Both the position numbers and the translations under genes were made by a program. DNA of 64,000 nt from assembly GCA_943788365.1 (NCBI GenBank), contig CALSPZ010000001.1:248001-312000 (forward strand). Direction: 5' to 3'. Below are positions 9,633-19,193 of the stretch, piece after piece; positions within the stretch are counted from its first letter, which is position 1; each line of letters begins with the position of its first letter. This stretch comes from CAJQGY01 sp905478015 (GTDB taxonomy: Bacteria > Pseudomonadota > Gammaproteobacteria > Magnimaribacterales > D2472). The notes beneath the pieces are model-generated. The model had not been told where the DNA came from, made no database searches, and saw only the letters and a program-made list of their open reading frames with translations.

Positions 9633-10725
9633 GCTAAAAGTTATTCAAATCTTACCTGAATTAAATATTGGCGGCGTTGAAAGAGGTACTAAAGACTTCT
9701 CCAAGGCGCTTGTAGAAAAAGGGCATGAATCCATTGTTATTTCAAATGGTGGTATTTTTGAAGCTGACATTGAAGCAAATGGCGGAACCCATATAAGTCT
9801 TCCAGTTCATAAAAAAAATCCTTTATCTTTTTTCCTGGCATCTAAGCTTGCAAAAATATATGAGGATAATCAACCTGATATAGTTCATGTTAGATCAAGA
9901 ATGCCTGCTTGGATAAATTTTTATGCTTTTAAAAAATTAAAAAAGAAACCAATACTTGTTTCTACATTTCATGGTCTTTATAGCACTCCTATATATAGCC
10001 AAGTTATGTCAAAAGTTGATCACATAATAGCAATCAGCAAAACAGTCCGAGATTATATAGTTGATACATATGATGTTGATAATTCAAAAATAACTATTAT
10101 TCCACGCGGTTGCGATCCAAAAGTGTTTAATAAAGATAGTCCAGAAACTGAGTGGTTGGAGTCCTGGTACGATGAGTTTCCACAGACTAGGGATAAAATT
10201 ATACTAACTCTTCCAACAAGGATATCTCAATGGAAAGGTGTTGATAGCTTCATTGAGCTAATTTCTTCAATGAAAGATAGTAAATTTCATGCTTTAGTTG
10301 TTGGTCCAACATCTAGAAAGAAACAGGCATACCTATTAGAGTTAAAAGACAAAGTTGCTGAAAAAGGTATAGGTGAGTTCATTACATTCACAGGCTCTAG
10401 AAATGATATTTCTAATATCTATAAAATATCAGACATCGTATACAATTTATCAATTAAGCCTGAACCTTTTGGAAGAACTACCATTGAAGCTTTGTCATCT
10501 GGAGCTAAAGTTATAGGCTGGAATCATGGTGGAACAAAAGAAATTCTTCAAGAGCTTTTTCCATATGGCTTAGTTGATTTAAATAATATAGAGTCATTAA
10601 TGGAAAAGACTATAGAAATATCAGAAAAAAACTTTTACCAACCTAAGCCCAATACCTTTCTTTCAGAAAGAATGATAAATTCAACAATCTCGCTATATCA
10701 AGATCTAATTAATAAATCTTCATAA
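9625..10725 (+). CDS. GT4-family glycosyltransferase
   Basis: A 366-residue GT-B enzyme. N-terminal domain with LPELNIGGVERGTKDF, a nucleotide-sugar domain with the retaining-GT4 motif EPFGRTTIEALSSGA (E-x7-E) near residue 285. It likely adds a sugar to a lipopolysaccharide or other surface glycan on the cytoplasmic face of the inner membrane. It overlaps the permease gene by 8 bp on one side and converges with the next glycosyltransferase, overlapping it by 28 bp. The acceptor sugar cannot be deduced. Confidence 0.88.
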   Translation: MNKLKVIQILPELNIGGVERGTKDFSKALVEKGHESIVISNGGIFEADIEANGGTHISLPVHKKNPLSFFLASKLAKIYEDNQPDIVHVRSRMPAWINFYAFKKLKKKPILVSTFHGLYSTPIYSQVMSKVDHIIAISKTVRDYIVDTYDVDNSKITIIPRGCDPKVFNKDSPETEWLESWYDEFPQTRDKIILTLPTRISQWKGVDSFIELISSMKDSKFHALVVGPTSRKKQAYLLELKDKVAEKGIGEFITFTGSRNDISNIYKISDIVYNLSIKPEPFGRTTIEALSSGAKVIGWNHGGTKEILQELFPYGLVDLNNIESLMEKTIEISEKNFYQPKPNTFLSERMINSTISLYQDLINKSS

Positions 10726-11681
10726 ATTTCTTTAATTTGCATTGATTTTTTTTGAACTGAGAATTCATTTCTTACATATTCATATATAGATGATTGATCA
10801 AAATTTTCTATTTGATCTACATAATTATTAATCAATTTTGTAAGTGAATTAATATCATCTGGCATAGCTAAAAACTCTTTGGGAAGAATCTGATTCATAT
10901 GACCAACATCAGTTGATAGAACAGGGACCCCACAATTAAGAGCCTCAAGCGCTACCCTTGGGCCACCCTCACTTCGAGATGCCACCAAAAGAACCGAAGC
11001 TTTTTTATAGAGATCTACTAATTTATCCTGACTAACTTCATTGATAATCTTTATTTTTTTATCTAATTTATAACTTGATATCAATGATTTAAGATTATTA
11101 TATTCTTTACCAGTTCCAACTATTAAGAGGTTTGAGTTAACATTCTTCCATGATTTAATAAGCAAATCAAAACCTTTAACTTTCTCCAGTCTCCCTACTG
11201 ACAATGCATACTCATTTGTCCTGATAATACTATTACTAGACATTAAAGGTGACCACCAGTTTGAAATAACCTTTGTCTCCACATTTAGGTTAGCAACTGT
11301 TTTAGATGAGACCCCTATAACTAAATCAGCTTTCTCATAGGCTTTTAAATTTTTCTTCACCCCATGGATAGTTGCAAGGTGTTTGAAAGGTATAAATTTT
11401 TTTACAATATTAATAACTTGTGTGGTCTTTGTTCCGTGAGAATGCACAATATCAGGATTTATTTTATTAATAAGATATGCGAGTTTTAGAATTTGATAGA
11501 TTGACCTTCTTCCAAAATTTTCTATCTCTATTAGCTCCAGTCCGGAATTAAACTTTTTTAATATACCCGAAGAAACTATTATTTTTATATCAGATTCATT
11601 TTTTTGATCACAAGCAAGTTCATTTACATGTTGCTCAATCCCTGCAAATGAATCACTCATTACTATATGAATTATTTTCAT
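10698..11681 (-). CDS. GT4-family glycosyltransferase
   Basis: A 327-residue GT-B enzyme with IVMSDSFAGIEQHVNELA at the N-terminus, SVGRLEKVKGFDLLIKSW at the start of the second domain, and the donor-binding motif SRSEGGPRVALEALNCGVPV. It is shorter than the opposing GT4 and not its close copy. It forms a minus-strand pair with the upstream ELM1-like gene, overlapping it by 4 bp, and probably works on the same surface glycan. Confidence 0.87.
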   Translation of the reverse strand: MKIIHIVMSDSFAGIEQHVNELACDQKNESDIKIIVSSGILKKFNSGLELIEIENFGRRSIYQILKLAYLINKINPDIVHSHGTKTTQVINIVKKFIPFKHLATIHGVKKNLKAYEKADLVIGVSSKTVANLNVETKVISNWWSPLMSSNSIIRTNEYALSVGRLEKVKGFDLLIKSWKNVNSNLLIVGTGKEYNNLKSLISSYKLDKKIKIINEVSQDKLVDLYKKASVLLVASRSEGGPRVALEALNCGVPVLSTDVGHMNQILPKEFLAMPDDINSLTKLINNYVDQIENFDQSSIYEYVRNEFSVQKKSMQIKEIYEDLLIRS

Positions 11682-12634
11682 AACTTTTTCAGTCTCTTTA
11701 AGATTGTATAAGCCAGCTTTTCAACCTCACGTAAAACATCAAAGTGTTTATTTTGAGGTCTTAGCTGAAGTTTATATAATCCATCTGCCATCAGATTTTT
11801 ATCCAAAGATCCTATCCTTCTTTCGTTAATTAGCATGCTTATATTTTTTACAATTTTATTAGATTGCTTTGCATCCATATCAAATAAAAAACTTTTTCCA
11901 GAGGATGAAAGGCTTTCGTATACCATGCTAACACTATCTCTTGTTATTACTCTGATCGATGAGCTCTTAAGAATATCTTTATATATATTTTTGCTCTCAC
12001 TATTATTTATATCTTCAAAATTAAGATTTTTGAAATCTTTAATTAAATTGTAAATTTTATTATTCATAGAATCTGGTGTTCTTCTTGAGTTAAAGATATG
12101 CCAAATCTTATATGGATAAATTGAAGATAAAAAACGAATTTGTTCTAAAATGTAGTCCTCATTAAATTCATAATGTTTGTTTTTACCGCCAATTGAAAAC
12201 ATGCCCAAACTCTCCTCAACAGAACCATCATAAACACTAGAAAGAGAACCTTCGAAGTAAATAGATTTTGACTTACTTATCTTTTTATTTGAATCATGAA
12301 AAGGCAAGCATATAAAATCGAATGACTTTCTAAAAATAATATTAGGACATAGGATCGAAACTATTTTTACTTTTTTATATTTTCTTTTGAGATTGACCAT
12401 TTTTAAATGGGTATTACTGCCTGCCCCAATAATTAAATCAAAATCAAAATCATGAATTTTATTCGTACTTGATTTAAATAAACCAAAGGTCAGCCATTCA
12501 AGCGCATCATTTTTGATCTTATCTATTGCAATCTCTTGGATATTAACATTTTGAGAAATTTTAATTTCACGAAGCAAAGCTTCCACTTGCTTCTCATGGC
12601 CTAGCTTTCCATCTTTAATCCATAAAATGTTCAT
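11678..12634 (-). CDS. ELM1/GtrOC1-like (DUF1022) putative glycosyltransferase
   Basis: A 318-residue protein starting MNILWIKDGKLGHEKQVEAL, the characteristic N-terminus of the DUF1022/ELM1 family (W-x-x-D-G-K-x-G-H-x-x-Q). Later motifs include LIIGAGSNTHLKMVNLKRKY and SRRTPDSMNNKIYNLIKD. The family has a GT-B-like fold; the plant members act in mitochondrial fission and the bacterial ones lie in glycan clusters. It precedes a GT4 gene on the same strand. Function is inferred from context only. Confidence 0.82.
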   Translation of the reverse strand: MNILWIKDGKLGHEKQVEALLREIKISQNVNIQEIAIDKIKNDALEWLTFGLFKSSTNKIHDFDFDLIIGAGSNTHLKMVNLKRKYKKVKIVSILCPNIIFRKSFDFICLPFHDSNKKISKSKSIYFEGSLSSVYDGSVEESLGMFSIGGKNKHYEFNEDYILEQIRFLSSIYPYKIWHIFNSRRTPDSMNNKIYNLIKDFKNLNFEDINNSESKNIYKDILKSSSIRVITRDSVSMVYESLSSSGKSFLFDMDAKQSNKIVKNISMLINERRIGSLDKNLMADGLYKLQLRPQNKHFDVLREVEKLAYTILKRLKKL

Positions 12635-12666
12635 AAATTAATACGTTTTTGCAATTAACACTTTGT

Positions 12667-12672
12667 TATAAT
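12667..12672 (+). promoter_or_regulatory. -10 box (TATAAT) of the LpxH-like gene, leaderless geometry
   Basis: TATAAT ends six bases before the ATG at 12679, placing the expected transcription start on the start codon. The divergent ELM1-like gene starts only 44 bp away. A TTGCAA lies 12 bp upstream, too close to be a standard -35. Confidence 0.5.
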
Positions 12673-12678
12673 AACGAT

Positions 12679-13446
12679 ATGTCTGACTATAAATCTATCT
12701 TTCTTTCTGATATTCATCTTGGTTCTAAGGGATGTCAATCAGACTTTCTAAACAATTTTCTTAATAATCATTCTTGTGATAATCTTTTTTTAGTTGGTGA
12801 TATTATCGACTGTTGGAGACTTAAGTCAAAGTTATATTGGCCGCAGTCTCATAGTGACGTATTTAATAATTTTTTAAATAAATCAAAAGAGGGCACTAAG
12901 GTAATTTATATAACAGGAAATCATGATGATTTTCTTCGAAACTATCAACCACTTGAGCTTGGGAACCTTGAGCTCAAAGAAGAGCATTCATACACAACCG
13001 TGAAGGGGAAGAAACTTTTAATTATTCATGGTGATCAATTTGATGTCGTAACAAGATATGGAAAAAGACTTTCTATTCTTGGAGATAAGATTTATACCTT
13101 ACTTCTTAAGATCAATATTATTTTAAATTTCTTTAGATCAAGATTCGGTTTTGGATATTGGTCATTGGCAAAATACTTAAAGGATAAGGCAAAAAAGAAA
13201 GTTAATAAAATGTCAGATTATGAAGAGTCATTATCAAATGAATGTAAAAGAAGAGATTTTGACGGTCTTGTCTGCGGGCATATACACAAAGCTGAAATTT
13301 CGACTATTAATGGTGTCTCTTATCATAACTGTGGTGATTGGGTTGAATCATGCACCGCTTTAGTCGAAACAAATCAAGGCAACTTTAAGATTATTGATTG
13401 GGGAATGATTGAACGAGCTGATATGAAATTAATATCTAATGGCTAG
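12679..13446 (+). CDS. LpxH-like UDP-2,3-diacylglucosamine diphosphatase family metallophosphoesterase
   Basis: A 255-residue calcineurin-type phosphoesterase with all metal motifs: LSDIHLG, VGDIID, TGNHDDF, IHGDQFD and GHIHKAE. The ending YHNCGDWVESCTALVE is typical of LpxH-like (LpxH2-type) proteins. It probably hydrolyses UDP-diacylglucosamine in lipid A synthesis, or a related nucleotide diphosphate lipid. The ATG at 12679 is preferred to the TTG at 12649 because the protein family starts about here and a TATAAT box lies between the two. It sits beside LPS-type genes. Confidence 0.85.
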   Translation: MSDYKSIFLSDIHLGSKGCQSDFLNNFLNNHSCDNLFLVGDIIDCWRLKSKLYWPQSHSDVFNNFLNKSKEGTKVIYITGNHDDFLRNYQPLELGNLELKEEHSYTTVKGKKLLIIHGDQFDVVTRYGKRLSILGDKIYTLLLKINIILNFFRSRFGFGYWSLAKYLKDKAKKKVNKMSDYEESLSNECKRRDFDGLVCGHIHKAEISTINGVSYHNCGDWVESCTALVETNQGNFKIIDWGMIERADMKLISNG

Positions 13447-13648
13447 CTTTAAATTTACCAATAATGAAAAAAACATTAAAAATACAGCTATGGCACTAAT
13501 ATCTCAATATGGGGAAGAGGCTGAGACGATTGCCATGCTAAGAGCAGCAGAGTATGCAGCATCTTTGGACACTGAAAATTGGCTTCATTGGGAACAGGTT
13601 ATCAAAACAATTAATAATATTAATCTTAATCCTTCTTTAGATGGATAG
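13439..13648 (+). CDS. Small uncharacterised helical protein
   Basis: A 69-residue protein overlapping the LpxH-like gene by 8 bp. It is predicted all-helical with the pattern ALISQYGEEAETIAMLRAAE and a late W-x-x-V segment (LHWEQVIKTINNI). The layout resembles small proteins of about 60-70 residues found in other proteobacteria, but I do not recognise a named family with certainty. Translational coupling suggests co-expression with the phosphatase. Confidence 0.6.
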   Translation: MASFKFTNNEKNIKNTAMALISQYGEEAETIAMLRAAEYAASLDTENWLHWEQVIKTINNINLNPSLDG

Positions 13649-13684
13649 TAATCCAAGCAGCTTTATAGTTAAATAATTAACCAA

Positions 13685-13987
13685 ATGGATATTAACTCAA
13701 AATTAAAAAAACTATGCTCAGATTCTTTCAAAGTAGATTTAATTGATGTCACTAATGAGAGTTATCTCCACAATACATCTGTTAATTCGGAATCACATTT
13801 TAAACTTATACTTGTATCTGACGATTTTATTGGATTAAAAATAATAGATCGTCATAAAAAAGTGCATCTAGTATTGTCAGATATTCTGAATGATATTCAT
13901 GCATTATCATTGCATTTATTCACAATTGAAGAATTTAAAAAAAATACTTCAGATTTAGAATCCCCTGAGTGCGTAAATAAAAAATGA
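13685..13987 (+). CDS. bolA: BolA family protein
   Basis: A 100-residue protein with the BolA core: the VTNESYLHN segment, SESHFKLILVSDDF, the conserved DRHKKVHL motif and HALSLHLFTIEEF. BolA proteins pair with CGFS monothiol glutaredoxins, and a grxD is present at 44.7 kb, so the two products may form the [2Fe-2S] complex used in iron-sulfur handling. It overlaps the following exporter gene by four bases (ATGA). Confidence 0.9.
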   Translation: MDINSKLKKLCSDSFKVDLIDVTNESYLHNTSVNSESHFKLILVSDDFIGLKIIDRHKKVHLVLSDILNDIHALSLHLFTIEEFKKNTSDLESPECVNKK

Positions 13988-16407
13988 AAAAATATCTTAA
14001 TTTAATAAATCACTACCATAAATTTATTCTTTTATTTTTAGGCTTGTTAATGTTTGCAAGCTCATATGGAATAAATAATTTTAAGCTTGATGCCTCATCA
14101 GATGCCTTGGTTATAGAAGGTGACCAGGCCTTAAAAACTTATAGAAACATTGAGAAGGAATTCGGCAGCTCAGATTTTTTAATAATTGTCTTTGAGCCTT
14201 ATGATGAGATTTTTTCAAATGATGTTATTGAAATAATTAAAGAACTTGATACAAAGCTTGAGCAAATAGATAGAGTAGAATCTGTTTTATCAATTATAGA
14301 CGCACCGGTTTTTTTTCAACCAAGAGTTCCTCTGGTCGATGTTTCGGATAATTTAAAAGATCTTGATAATCCAAACATTGACCTTGCACTAGCAAAAGCT
14401 GAGTTCTTAAATAATCCTATATATCAAAGTCTTATTATCAGTGATGACGGAAATACAACAGCTATACAAATAAATCTAAAAGATAATGAAAATTACAATA
14501 ATTTAATAGATAGAAGATATATATCACTTGAATCAGGGGATGATAAATCTGTCAGTAGGTTAAATATTGAAATTTCAAAACTCAATGACGATATCTCAAA
14601 ACAGAATATTGAAACTATAAAGGCTATAAGAGAAACAATTTCTTCTTTTAAAAATTATGGAACTATTTATCTTGGTGGTCCCTCCATGATTGCTACCGAT
14701 ATGATGACATTCATACAAGATGATTTAATTGTCTTTGGAATTGGCGTTGCCATTGTTTTTGCATTAATGCTTTACTTATTCTTCGGAAATATTTGGTTTG
14801 TATTTTTGCCATTAACTAATGCGTTTTTAGCAACATTTTCCACTGCTGCATTTCTTGGTTTTATGGATTGGAAAATTAGTGTTGTATCATCAAACTTTAT
14901 TGCCCTTTTATTGATATTAACTATTTCCTTAACAGTGCATGTTTTAGTAAAGTTTAACGAATTAAAAGATGAAATTTCTTCAAGGCAAAAAAGGCTAGAT
15001 ACTACATTAAAACAAATCATAGCCCCGTGTTTCTTTGCTGCTTTTACAACTGGAATTGCTTTTATGTCTTTGCTGACCGGTGATCTGAAGCCAGTAATAG
15101 AATTTGGCAAGATGATGACTGTAGGAATACTATTTGCATTCATGACAACCTTTACCTTTATTCCTAGTGCTTTAATGCTAATTAAAAATACAAACACAAA
15201 GGATGTTTTAAGGCTTCATAGAATTACAGGTATCTTTTACAGGCTTTCTAAAAGGAATCATATTTATATTTTTACATTTTCTATAGTAATGGCATGTCTT
15301 CTATCCTTTGGAGCGACAAAATTAGAAGTTGAAAATAAATTTATAGATTATTTTGATAGTTCTACAGAAATATACAAAGGAATGCTAAAGATAGATAAGG
15401 ATCTAGGAGGCACAGCAACACTTGATATTATAATCTCCGAGCCCACAGAGAGTTTTATTGAAGATGCTGCTGAGGATGATGATCTTTTTATTGATGATTT
15501 ATTTGAAGATGAGTCTTCTAATGCATCTGGTTATTGGTGGAATATCTATAGCTTATCAAAACTCGAAGATATTCATGATTACTTAGATTCTAAGGACGAA
15601 ATAGGAAAGGTTTTAAGTGTTGCAAGTGGGATTAAGCTTGCCAGAGAAATTAATGAAGGCGAAGATCTTAATGATCTTGAATTGGCCTTATTAAGGTCAG
15701 TATTGCCAGAAGACATAAAAGATACATTGCTATATTCCTACATTAACGAAGATGATTCAGTTGTAAGAATTTCAACAAGAGTTGTTGAAACTTCATCTGG
15801 TTTAAATAGAAATAATTTAATTAAAGAAATTGAATATGATTTAATTGAAAAGTTTAACCTTGATGAGGATCAGTTTGAGATTACAGGGCTTGCAGTTCTT
15901 TATAATAATATGCTGCAGTCACTATTCGCAGCTCAAATTGGTTCTATATCAATTGTGTTTGCTGTTATTGCTTTAATGTTTTTAGCAATATTTAAAACCT
16001 TCAAGGCAATGATAGTAGGCCTCATTCCAAATGTGTTTGTTGCACTATCAGTTATTGGTACATTAGGACTTCTTGGACTTCCGCTAGACATAATGACAAT
16101 TACAGTGGCAGCAATAAGCGTAGGTATGGCTGTAGATAACACCATTCATTATATGTATAGATATAAAAAAGAAATGAAAAAAACAAAAGACCCAATGGTA
16201 TCTATGCGAAATTCTCATATAAATGTTGGAAGAGCTTTATTTTATACAGCAGCTACAATTTCTATTGGTTTTTCAATACTAGCTTTTTCTAATTTTTTTC
16301 CAACAGTGCTATTTGGAATTTTTACTAGCATGGCATTAATTATTTCTTTTATATCATCACTAACATTACTTCCAAATTTATTAGTCAAATTCAATCTTTT
16401 CAAATAG
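13984..16407 (+). CDS. RND/MMPL-family transporter
   Basis: An 807-residue protein with two RND halves: a membrane helix at about 14-31, a periplasmic loop, a helix bundle at about 240-400, then a helix at about 430, a second loop with an acidic insert (AAEDDDLFIDDLFEDE), and a bundle at about 640-805. The motif ITVAAISVGMAVDNTIHYMY is the conserved TM4/TM10-type segment of this family. Members move lipids, hopanoids or hydrophobic compounds. No adaptor gene is adjacent. It follows bolA with an ATGA overlap. Confidence 0.88.
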   Translation: MKKYLNLINHYHKFILLFLGLLMFASSYGINNFKLDASSDALVIEGDQALKTYRNIEKEFGSSDFLIIVFEPYDEIFSNDVIEIIKELDTKLEQIDRVESVLSIIDAPVFFQPRVPLVDVSDNLKDLDNPNIDLALAKAEFLNNPIYQSLIISDDGNTTAIQINLKDNENYNNLIDRRYISLESGDDKSVSRLNIEISKLNDDISKQNIETIKAIRETISSFKNYGTIYLGGPSMIATDMMTFIQDDLIVFGIGVAIVFALMLYLFFGNIWFVFLPLTNAFLATFSTAAFLGFMDWKISVVSSNFIALLLILTISLTVHVLVKFNELKDEISSRQKRLDTTLKQIIAPCFFAAFTTGIAFMSLLTGDLKPVIEFGKMMTVGILFAFMTTFTFIPSALMLIKNTNTKDVLRLHRITGIFYRLSKRNHIYIFTFSIVMACLLSFGATKLEVENKFIDYFDSSTEIYKGMLKIDKDLGGTATLDIIISEPTESFIEDAAEDDDLFIDDLFEDESSNASGYWWNIYSLSKLEDIHDYLDSKDEIGKVLSVASGIKLAREINEGEDLNDLELALLRSVLPEDIKDTLLYSYINEDDSVVRISTRVVETSSGLNRNNLIKEIEYDLIEKFNLDEDQFEITGLAVLYNNMLQSLFAAQIGSISIVFAVIALMFLAIFKTFKAMIVGLIPNVFVALSVIGTLGLLGLPLDIMTITVAAISVGMAVDNTIHYMYRYKKEMKKTKDPMVSMRNSHINVGRALFYTAATISIGFSILAFSNFFPTVLFGIFTSMALIISFISSLTLLPNLLVKFNLFK

Positions 16408-16410
16408 TAT
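16405..16410 (+). promoter_or_regulatory. Possible -10 box (TAGTAT) before the racemase gene, leaderless geometry
   Basis: TAGTAT ends six bases before the ATG at 16417. The box lies at the stop codon of the upstream exporter gene. Weak on its own; listed because the spacing recurs in this window. Confidence 0.3.
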
Positions 16411-16416
16411 TAGCTT

Positions 16417-17520
16417 ATGGGTCCTTTAAATGGTATCAAGATAGTTGAATTTGCTGGCATAGGCCCAGGACCATTTTGCGGAATGGCTCTTGCTGATCTT
16501 GGGGCTGAAGTTATAACTATTAATAGAAATAATGAAAAAGGCATTTACAATAAATTTGATATTCATAATAGATCTAAGTATTCATTAACTGCAGACCTTA
16601 AAAACATCTCCTCAAGAGATGAAATCCTTAAATTAATATCTCAAGTGGATGGATTGATTGAGGGGTATAGGCCTGGAGTAATGGAGTCTTTGGGTTTAGG
16701 TCCTGATGATTGTTTTAATGTTAACTCGAAGCTTGTATATGGAAGAATGACAGGTTGGGGCCAAGACGGTCCTATGTCTAAAAATGCAGGGCATGATATT
16801 AATTATATTTCGCTAACTGGTGCTCTTGGCGCTATGGGTAGAAATGATTCTCCTCCATCACCTCCTCTAAATTTAATTGGTGACTATGGTGGCGGAGGCA
16901 TGCATCTTGCTCTTGGCATGACCGCAGCATTTATTCATCAAATTAAAACGGGAGAGGGTCAGATTGTTGATTCTGCAATGATTGATGGGACGTCTATGTT
17001 AATGAGTTTTTTTTATTCTTTTAATCAGATGGGTTATTGGGAAGATGCTAGAGGATCTAACTTACTAGATGGAGCTGCACATTTCTATGACACCTATGAA
17101 TGTGCTGATGGGAAATTTTTAGCCATTGGTTCAATTGAGCCGAAATTTTACAGTATTTTTTTAGAAAAACTTGGTATTAAAGATAGTGAATTCTTGGATC
17201 AAATGGATAAAACTAAATGGCCTGACCTTAAAATTAAAGTGGCAAAAATAATCCTTACTAAAGATAGGGATGATTGGGCATCAATATTTAAAAATACAGA
17301 TGGCTGTGTAACGCCAGTACTTTCTCTTTCTGAGGCTCCTTTGAATGAGCATAATGTTGCAAGGAGCACATTTACTTCCCTTGACGGGGTAACTCAGCCA
17401 AAACCATCTCCAAGATTTTCTAAATCTAAATTAGATATTAGACACAACTCTAGAGAGAAGGGAGCAGATACCTCAAGCTTGATAGAAAAATTTAATCTAG
17501 ACCCAAAAGCTTTTAGTTAA
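16417..17520 (+). CDS. Alpha-methylacyl-CoA racemase (CaiB/BaiF family)
   Basis: A 367-residue family III CoA-transferase-fold protein. The catalytic pair of AMACR enzymes is present: His126 in KNAGHDINY and Asp156 in LIGDYGGGG, with Glu241 in SIEPKF, matching the positions known for the Mycobacterium tuberculosis racemase MCR. It interconverts (R)- and (S)-2-methylacyl-CoA in branched-chain lipid degradation. A CoA-transferase role is less likely because the His/Asp racemase pair is intact. It converges with tatD, overlapping by 8 bp. Confidence 0.9.
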   Translation: MGPLNGIKIVEFAGIGPGPFCGMALADLGAEVITINRNNEKGIYNKFDIHNRSKYSLTADLKNISSRDEILKLISQVDGLIEGYRPGVMESLGLGPDDCFNVNSKLVYGRMTGWGQDGPMSKNAGHDINYISLTGALGAMGRNDSPPSPPLNLIGDYGGGGMHLALGMTAAFIHQIKTGEGQIVDSAMIDGTSMLMSFFYSFNQMGYWEDARGSNLLDGAAHFYDTYECADGKFLAIGSIEPKFYSIFLEKLGIKDSEFLDQMDKTKWPDLKIKVAKIILTKDRDDWASIFKNTDGCVTPVLSLSEAPLNEHNVARSTFTSLDGVTQPKPSPRFSKSKLDIRHNSREKGADTSSLIEKFNLDPKAFS

Positions 17521-18292
17521 AGAACTTAATTGCATTATTATATGTCTGGTCTATAAGGGTTTCTTTATCAATATCTAATAACATAGAAACCTCATTAGCT
17601 ATATGAGGTAAAAAAGAGGGCTCATTCCTGTTTCCCTTTGTTTTAATATTTCTTGGTATTAAATAAGGACAATCAGTTTCTATCATCAGCTTTTCAATAG
17701 GAATGCTTTTAACGGTCTCTCTAAGGACATGGTTTCTCCTTTCATCACATATCCAACCAGTTAGACCAACAAAAAAGTCATATTCCAAATATTCGTCTAG
17801 CTCATTTTTAGAACCGGTAAAGCAGTGAACAACACACTTGGGTAGGTAATCTTTATATTTTTTTAATATTTTAATAAAGTCATTATGCGAATCTCTTTGA
17901 TGAAGAAATAATGGTTTACTGTGTTTAATAGCGATTTTTATTTGCTCCTCAAAAGCATATATTTGATTCTCGTAAGATGAAATATTTCTAAAAAAATCTA
18001 GACCAGTTTCCCCAACAGCATTAGGTTTATGCATCAAGATAATATTCTCTAAGTGCTCGGGCGTTTCTTCATTAAAATCATTTGCATGATGGGGATGAAT
18101 ACCAGATGTAAAAAAACAATTACCAGTATATGAATTCTTTATTTTTAAAATTTTGTCTATATCTTTTATCTCTGCAGATACTAATAAAAACTTGTCAACA
18201 TTGTTACTAATTGCATTTATGATTACGTCATCTAAATCCTCATCAAATCTATCACTCGTAAAGTTACATGCTATGTCAAATAATTTATTCAT
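17513..18292 (-). CDS. tatD: TatD family metal-dependent deoxyribonuclease
   Basis: A 259-residue TIM-barrel hydrolase closely following the E. coli TatD pattern: LFDIACNFTSDRFDEDLDD, SGIHPHHA, GETGLDFFRN, HCFTGSKNELDEY, GWICDERR and IETDCPYLIPRN. The N-terminal metal motif has the TatD-specific N-x-T form instead of H-x-H. TatD degrades DNA 3'-5' and is linked to oxidative damage repair. Its gene lies alone on the minus strand between an AMACR gene and a thioesterase gene. Confidence 0.93.
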   Translation of the reverse strand: MNKLFDIACNFTSDRFDEDLDDVIINAISNNVDKFLLVSAEIKDIDKILKIKNSYTGNCFFTSGIHPHHANDFNEETPEHLENIILMHKPNAVGETGLDFFRNISSYENQIYAFEEQIKIAIKHSKPLFLHQRDSHNDFIKILKKYKDYLPKCVVHCFTGSKNELDEYLEYDFFVGLTGWICDERRNHVLRETVKSIPIEKLMIETDCPYLIPRNIKTKGNRNEPSFLPHIANEVSMLLDIDKETLIDQTYNNAIKFFN

Positions 18293-18339
18293 AATTTTAA
18301 GTTTTATATATCTCTAATTATGAACTAAAATCATGAAAC

Positions 18340-19191
18340 ATGAATCAATTTAAAAAATTCCAATCAGCTATTTCTGTTAAAAAACTATCTAATAGCTTAT
18401 TTAAAATAACGCCAAACAAAGATTATTTTGTAGGCAAGACACCACATGGCGGATATCTAAAAGCAGTTATGAATAATGCTTTGATTTCATGTTTACCTCA
18501 CTCCATATCTATCAGCTCATCTATCCAATATTTAGATAGAACAGAAGCAAAAGAAGTATTTTTAGAAGTAGATATTCTTAAAATTAGCAGAGGAAGTTCA
18601 TCTGGTTTTGTAAAACTAATCCAAGATGAAAAAGTATGCGCAACACTTACAGGGACATGCTCTGACTTTGAACATATGAAGGGCTTTGATGGTCTGAATA
18701 CACCTCTTCCTAAAATCTTTGATGATGAAAATCACGATAATTATAAAAGCTTAAATTATGACATGATCTCCAAAGGGTTTACGCCATCATTTATTAAACA
18801 GCTTGATTGTAAAATTAACCCCAAGCATGCTTGGTGGGACAGAGAAGAAAATAATAATCATGCAGAGGCAAGATGTTCAGCTTTCCTTGAGATGTCTGGA
18901 GGAATCCCTGATCAATTCTGCCTTTTCTATTATTCAGATATTCTTCCGCCAGTTGTTTCAAATAAATATGGTGCATTAGGATGGATACCAACAATCACTT
19001 TAACAACCCATATCCGGATGATGCCCACAACCTCAAAGCTATTTGCAGACTTTAATGCTTCTGATATTAGAAAAGGTTACTTTGAGCAAGATGCAAGAAT
19101 TTGGGATTTGAATGGAAATTTTGTTGCTTCAAGCAGACAACTGACTAGAATACTTAAGTCAGATGAAAAATTATCAAAATACAGGGAATAA
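18340..19191 (+). CDS. Acyl-CoA thioesterase-like (TesB-type double hotdog) protein
   Basis: A 283-residue protein with an N-terminal hotdog domain (YFVGKTPHGGYLKAVMNNAL) and a second C-terminal hotdog half (LGWIPTITLTTHIRMMPTT and FEQDARIWDLNGNFVASSRQ). This arrangement is that of TesB-like thioesterases. It probably cleaves acyl-CoA. It is divergent from tatD. A second ATG at 18333 is out of frame and hits a stop within a few codons. Confidence 0.82.
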   Translation: MNQFKKFQSAISVKKLSNSLFKITPNKDYFVGKTPHGGYLKAVMNNALISCLPHSISISSSIQYLDRTEAKEVFLEVDILKISRGSSSGFVKLIQDEKVCATLTGTCSDFEHMKGFDGLNTPLPKIFDDENHDNYKSLNYDMISKGFTPSFIKQLDCKINPKHAWWDREENNNHAEARCSAFLEMSGGIPDQFCLFYYSDILPPVVSNKYGALGWIPTITLTTHIRMMPTTSKLFADFNASDIRKGYFEQDARIWDLNGNFVASSRQLTRILKSDEKLSKYRE

Positions 19192-19193
19192 AG

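Noticed and set aside
12649..12678. TTG start for the LpxH-like gene 30 bp upstream
   Set aside because: The extra residues are unrelated to the family and a TATAAT promoter lies inside them; the ATG at 12679 fits the family start.
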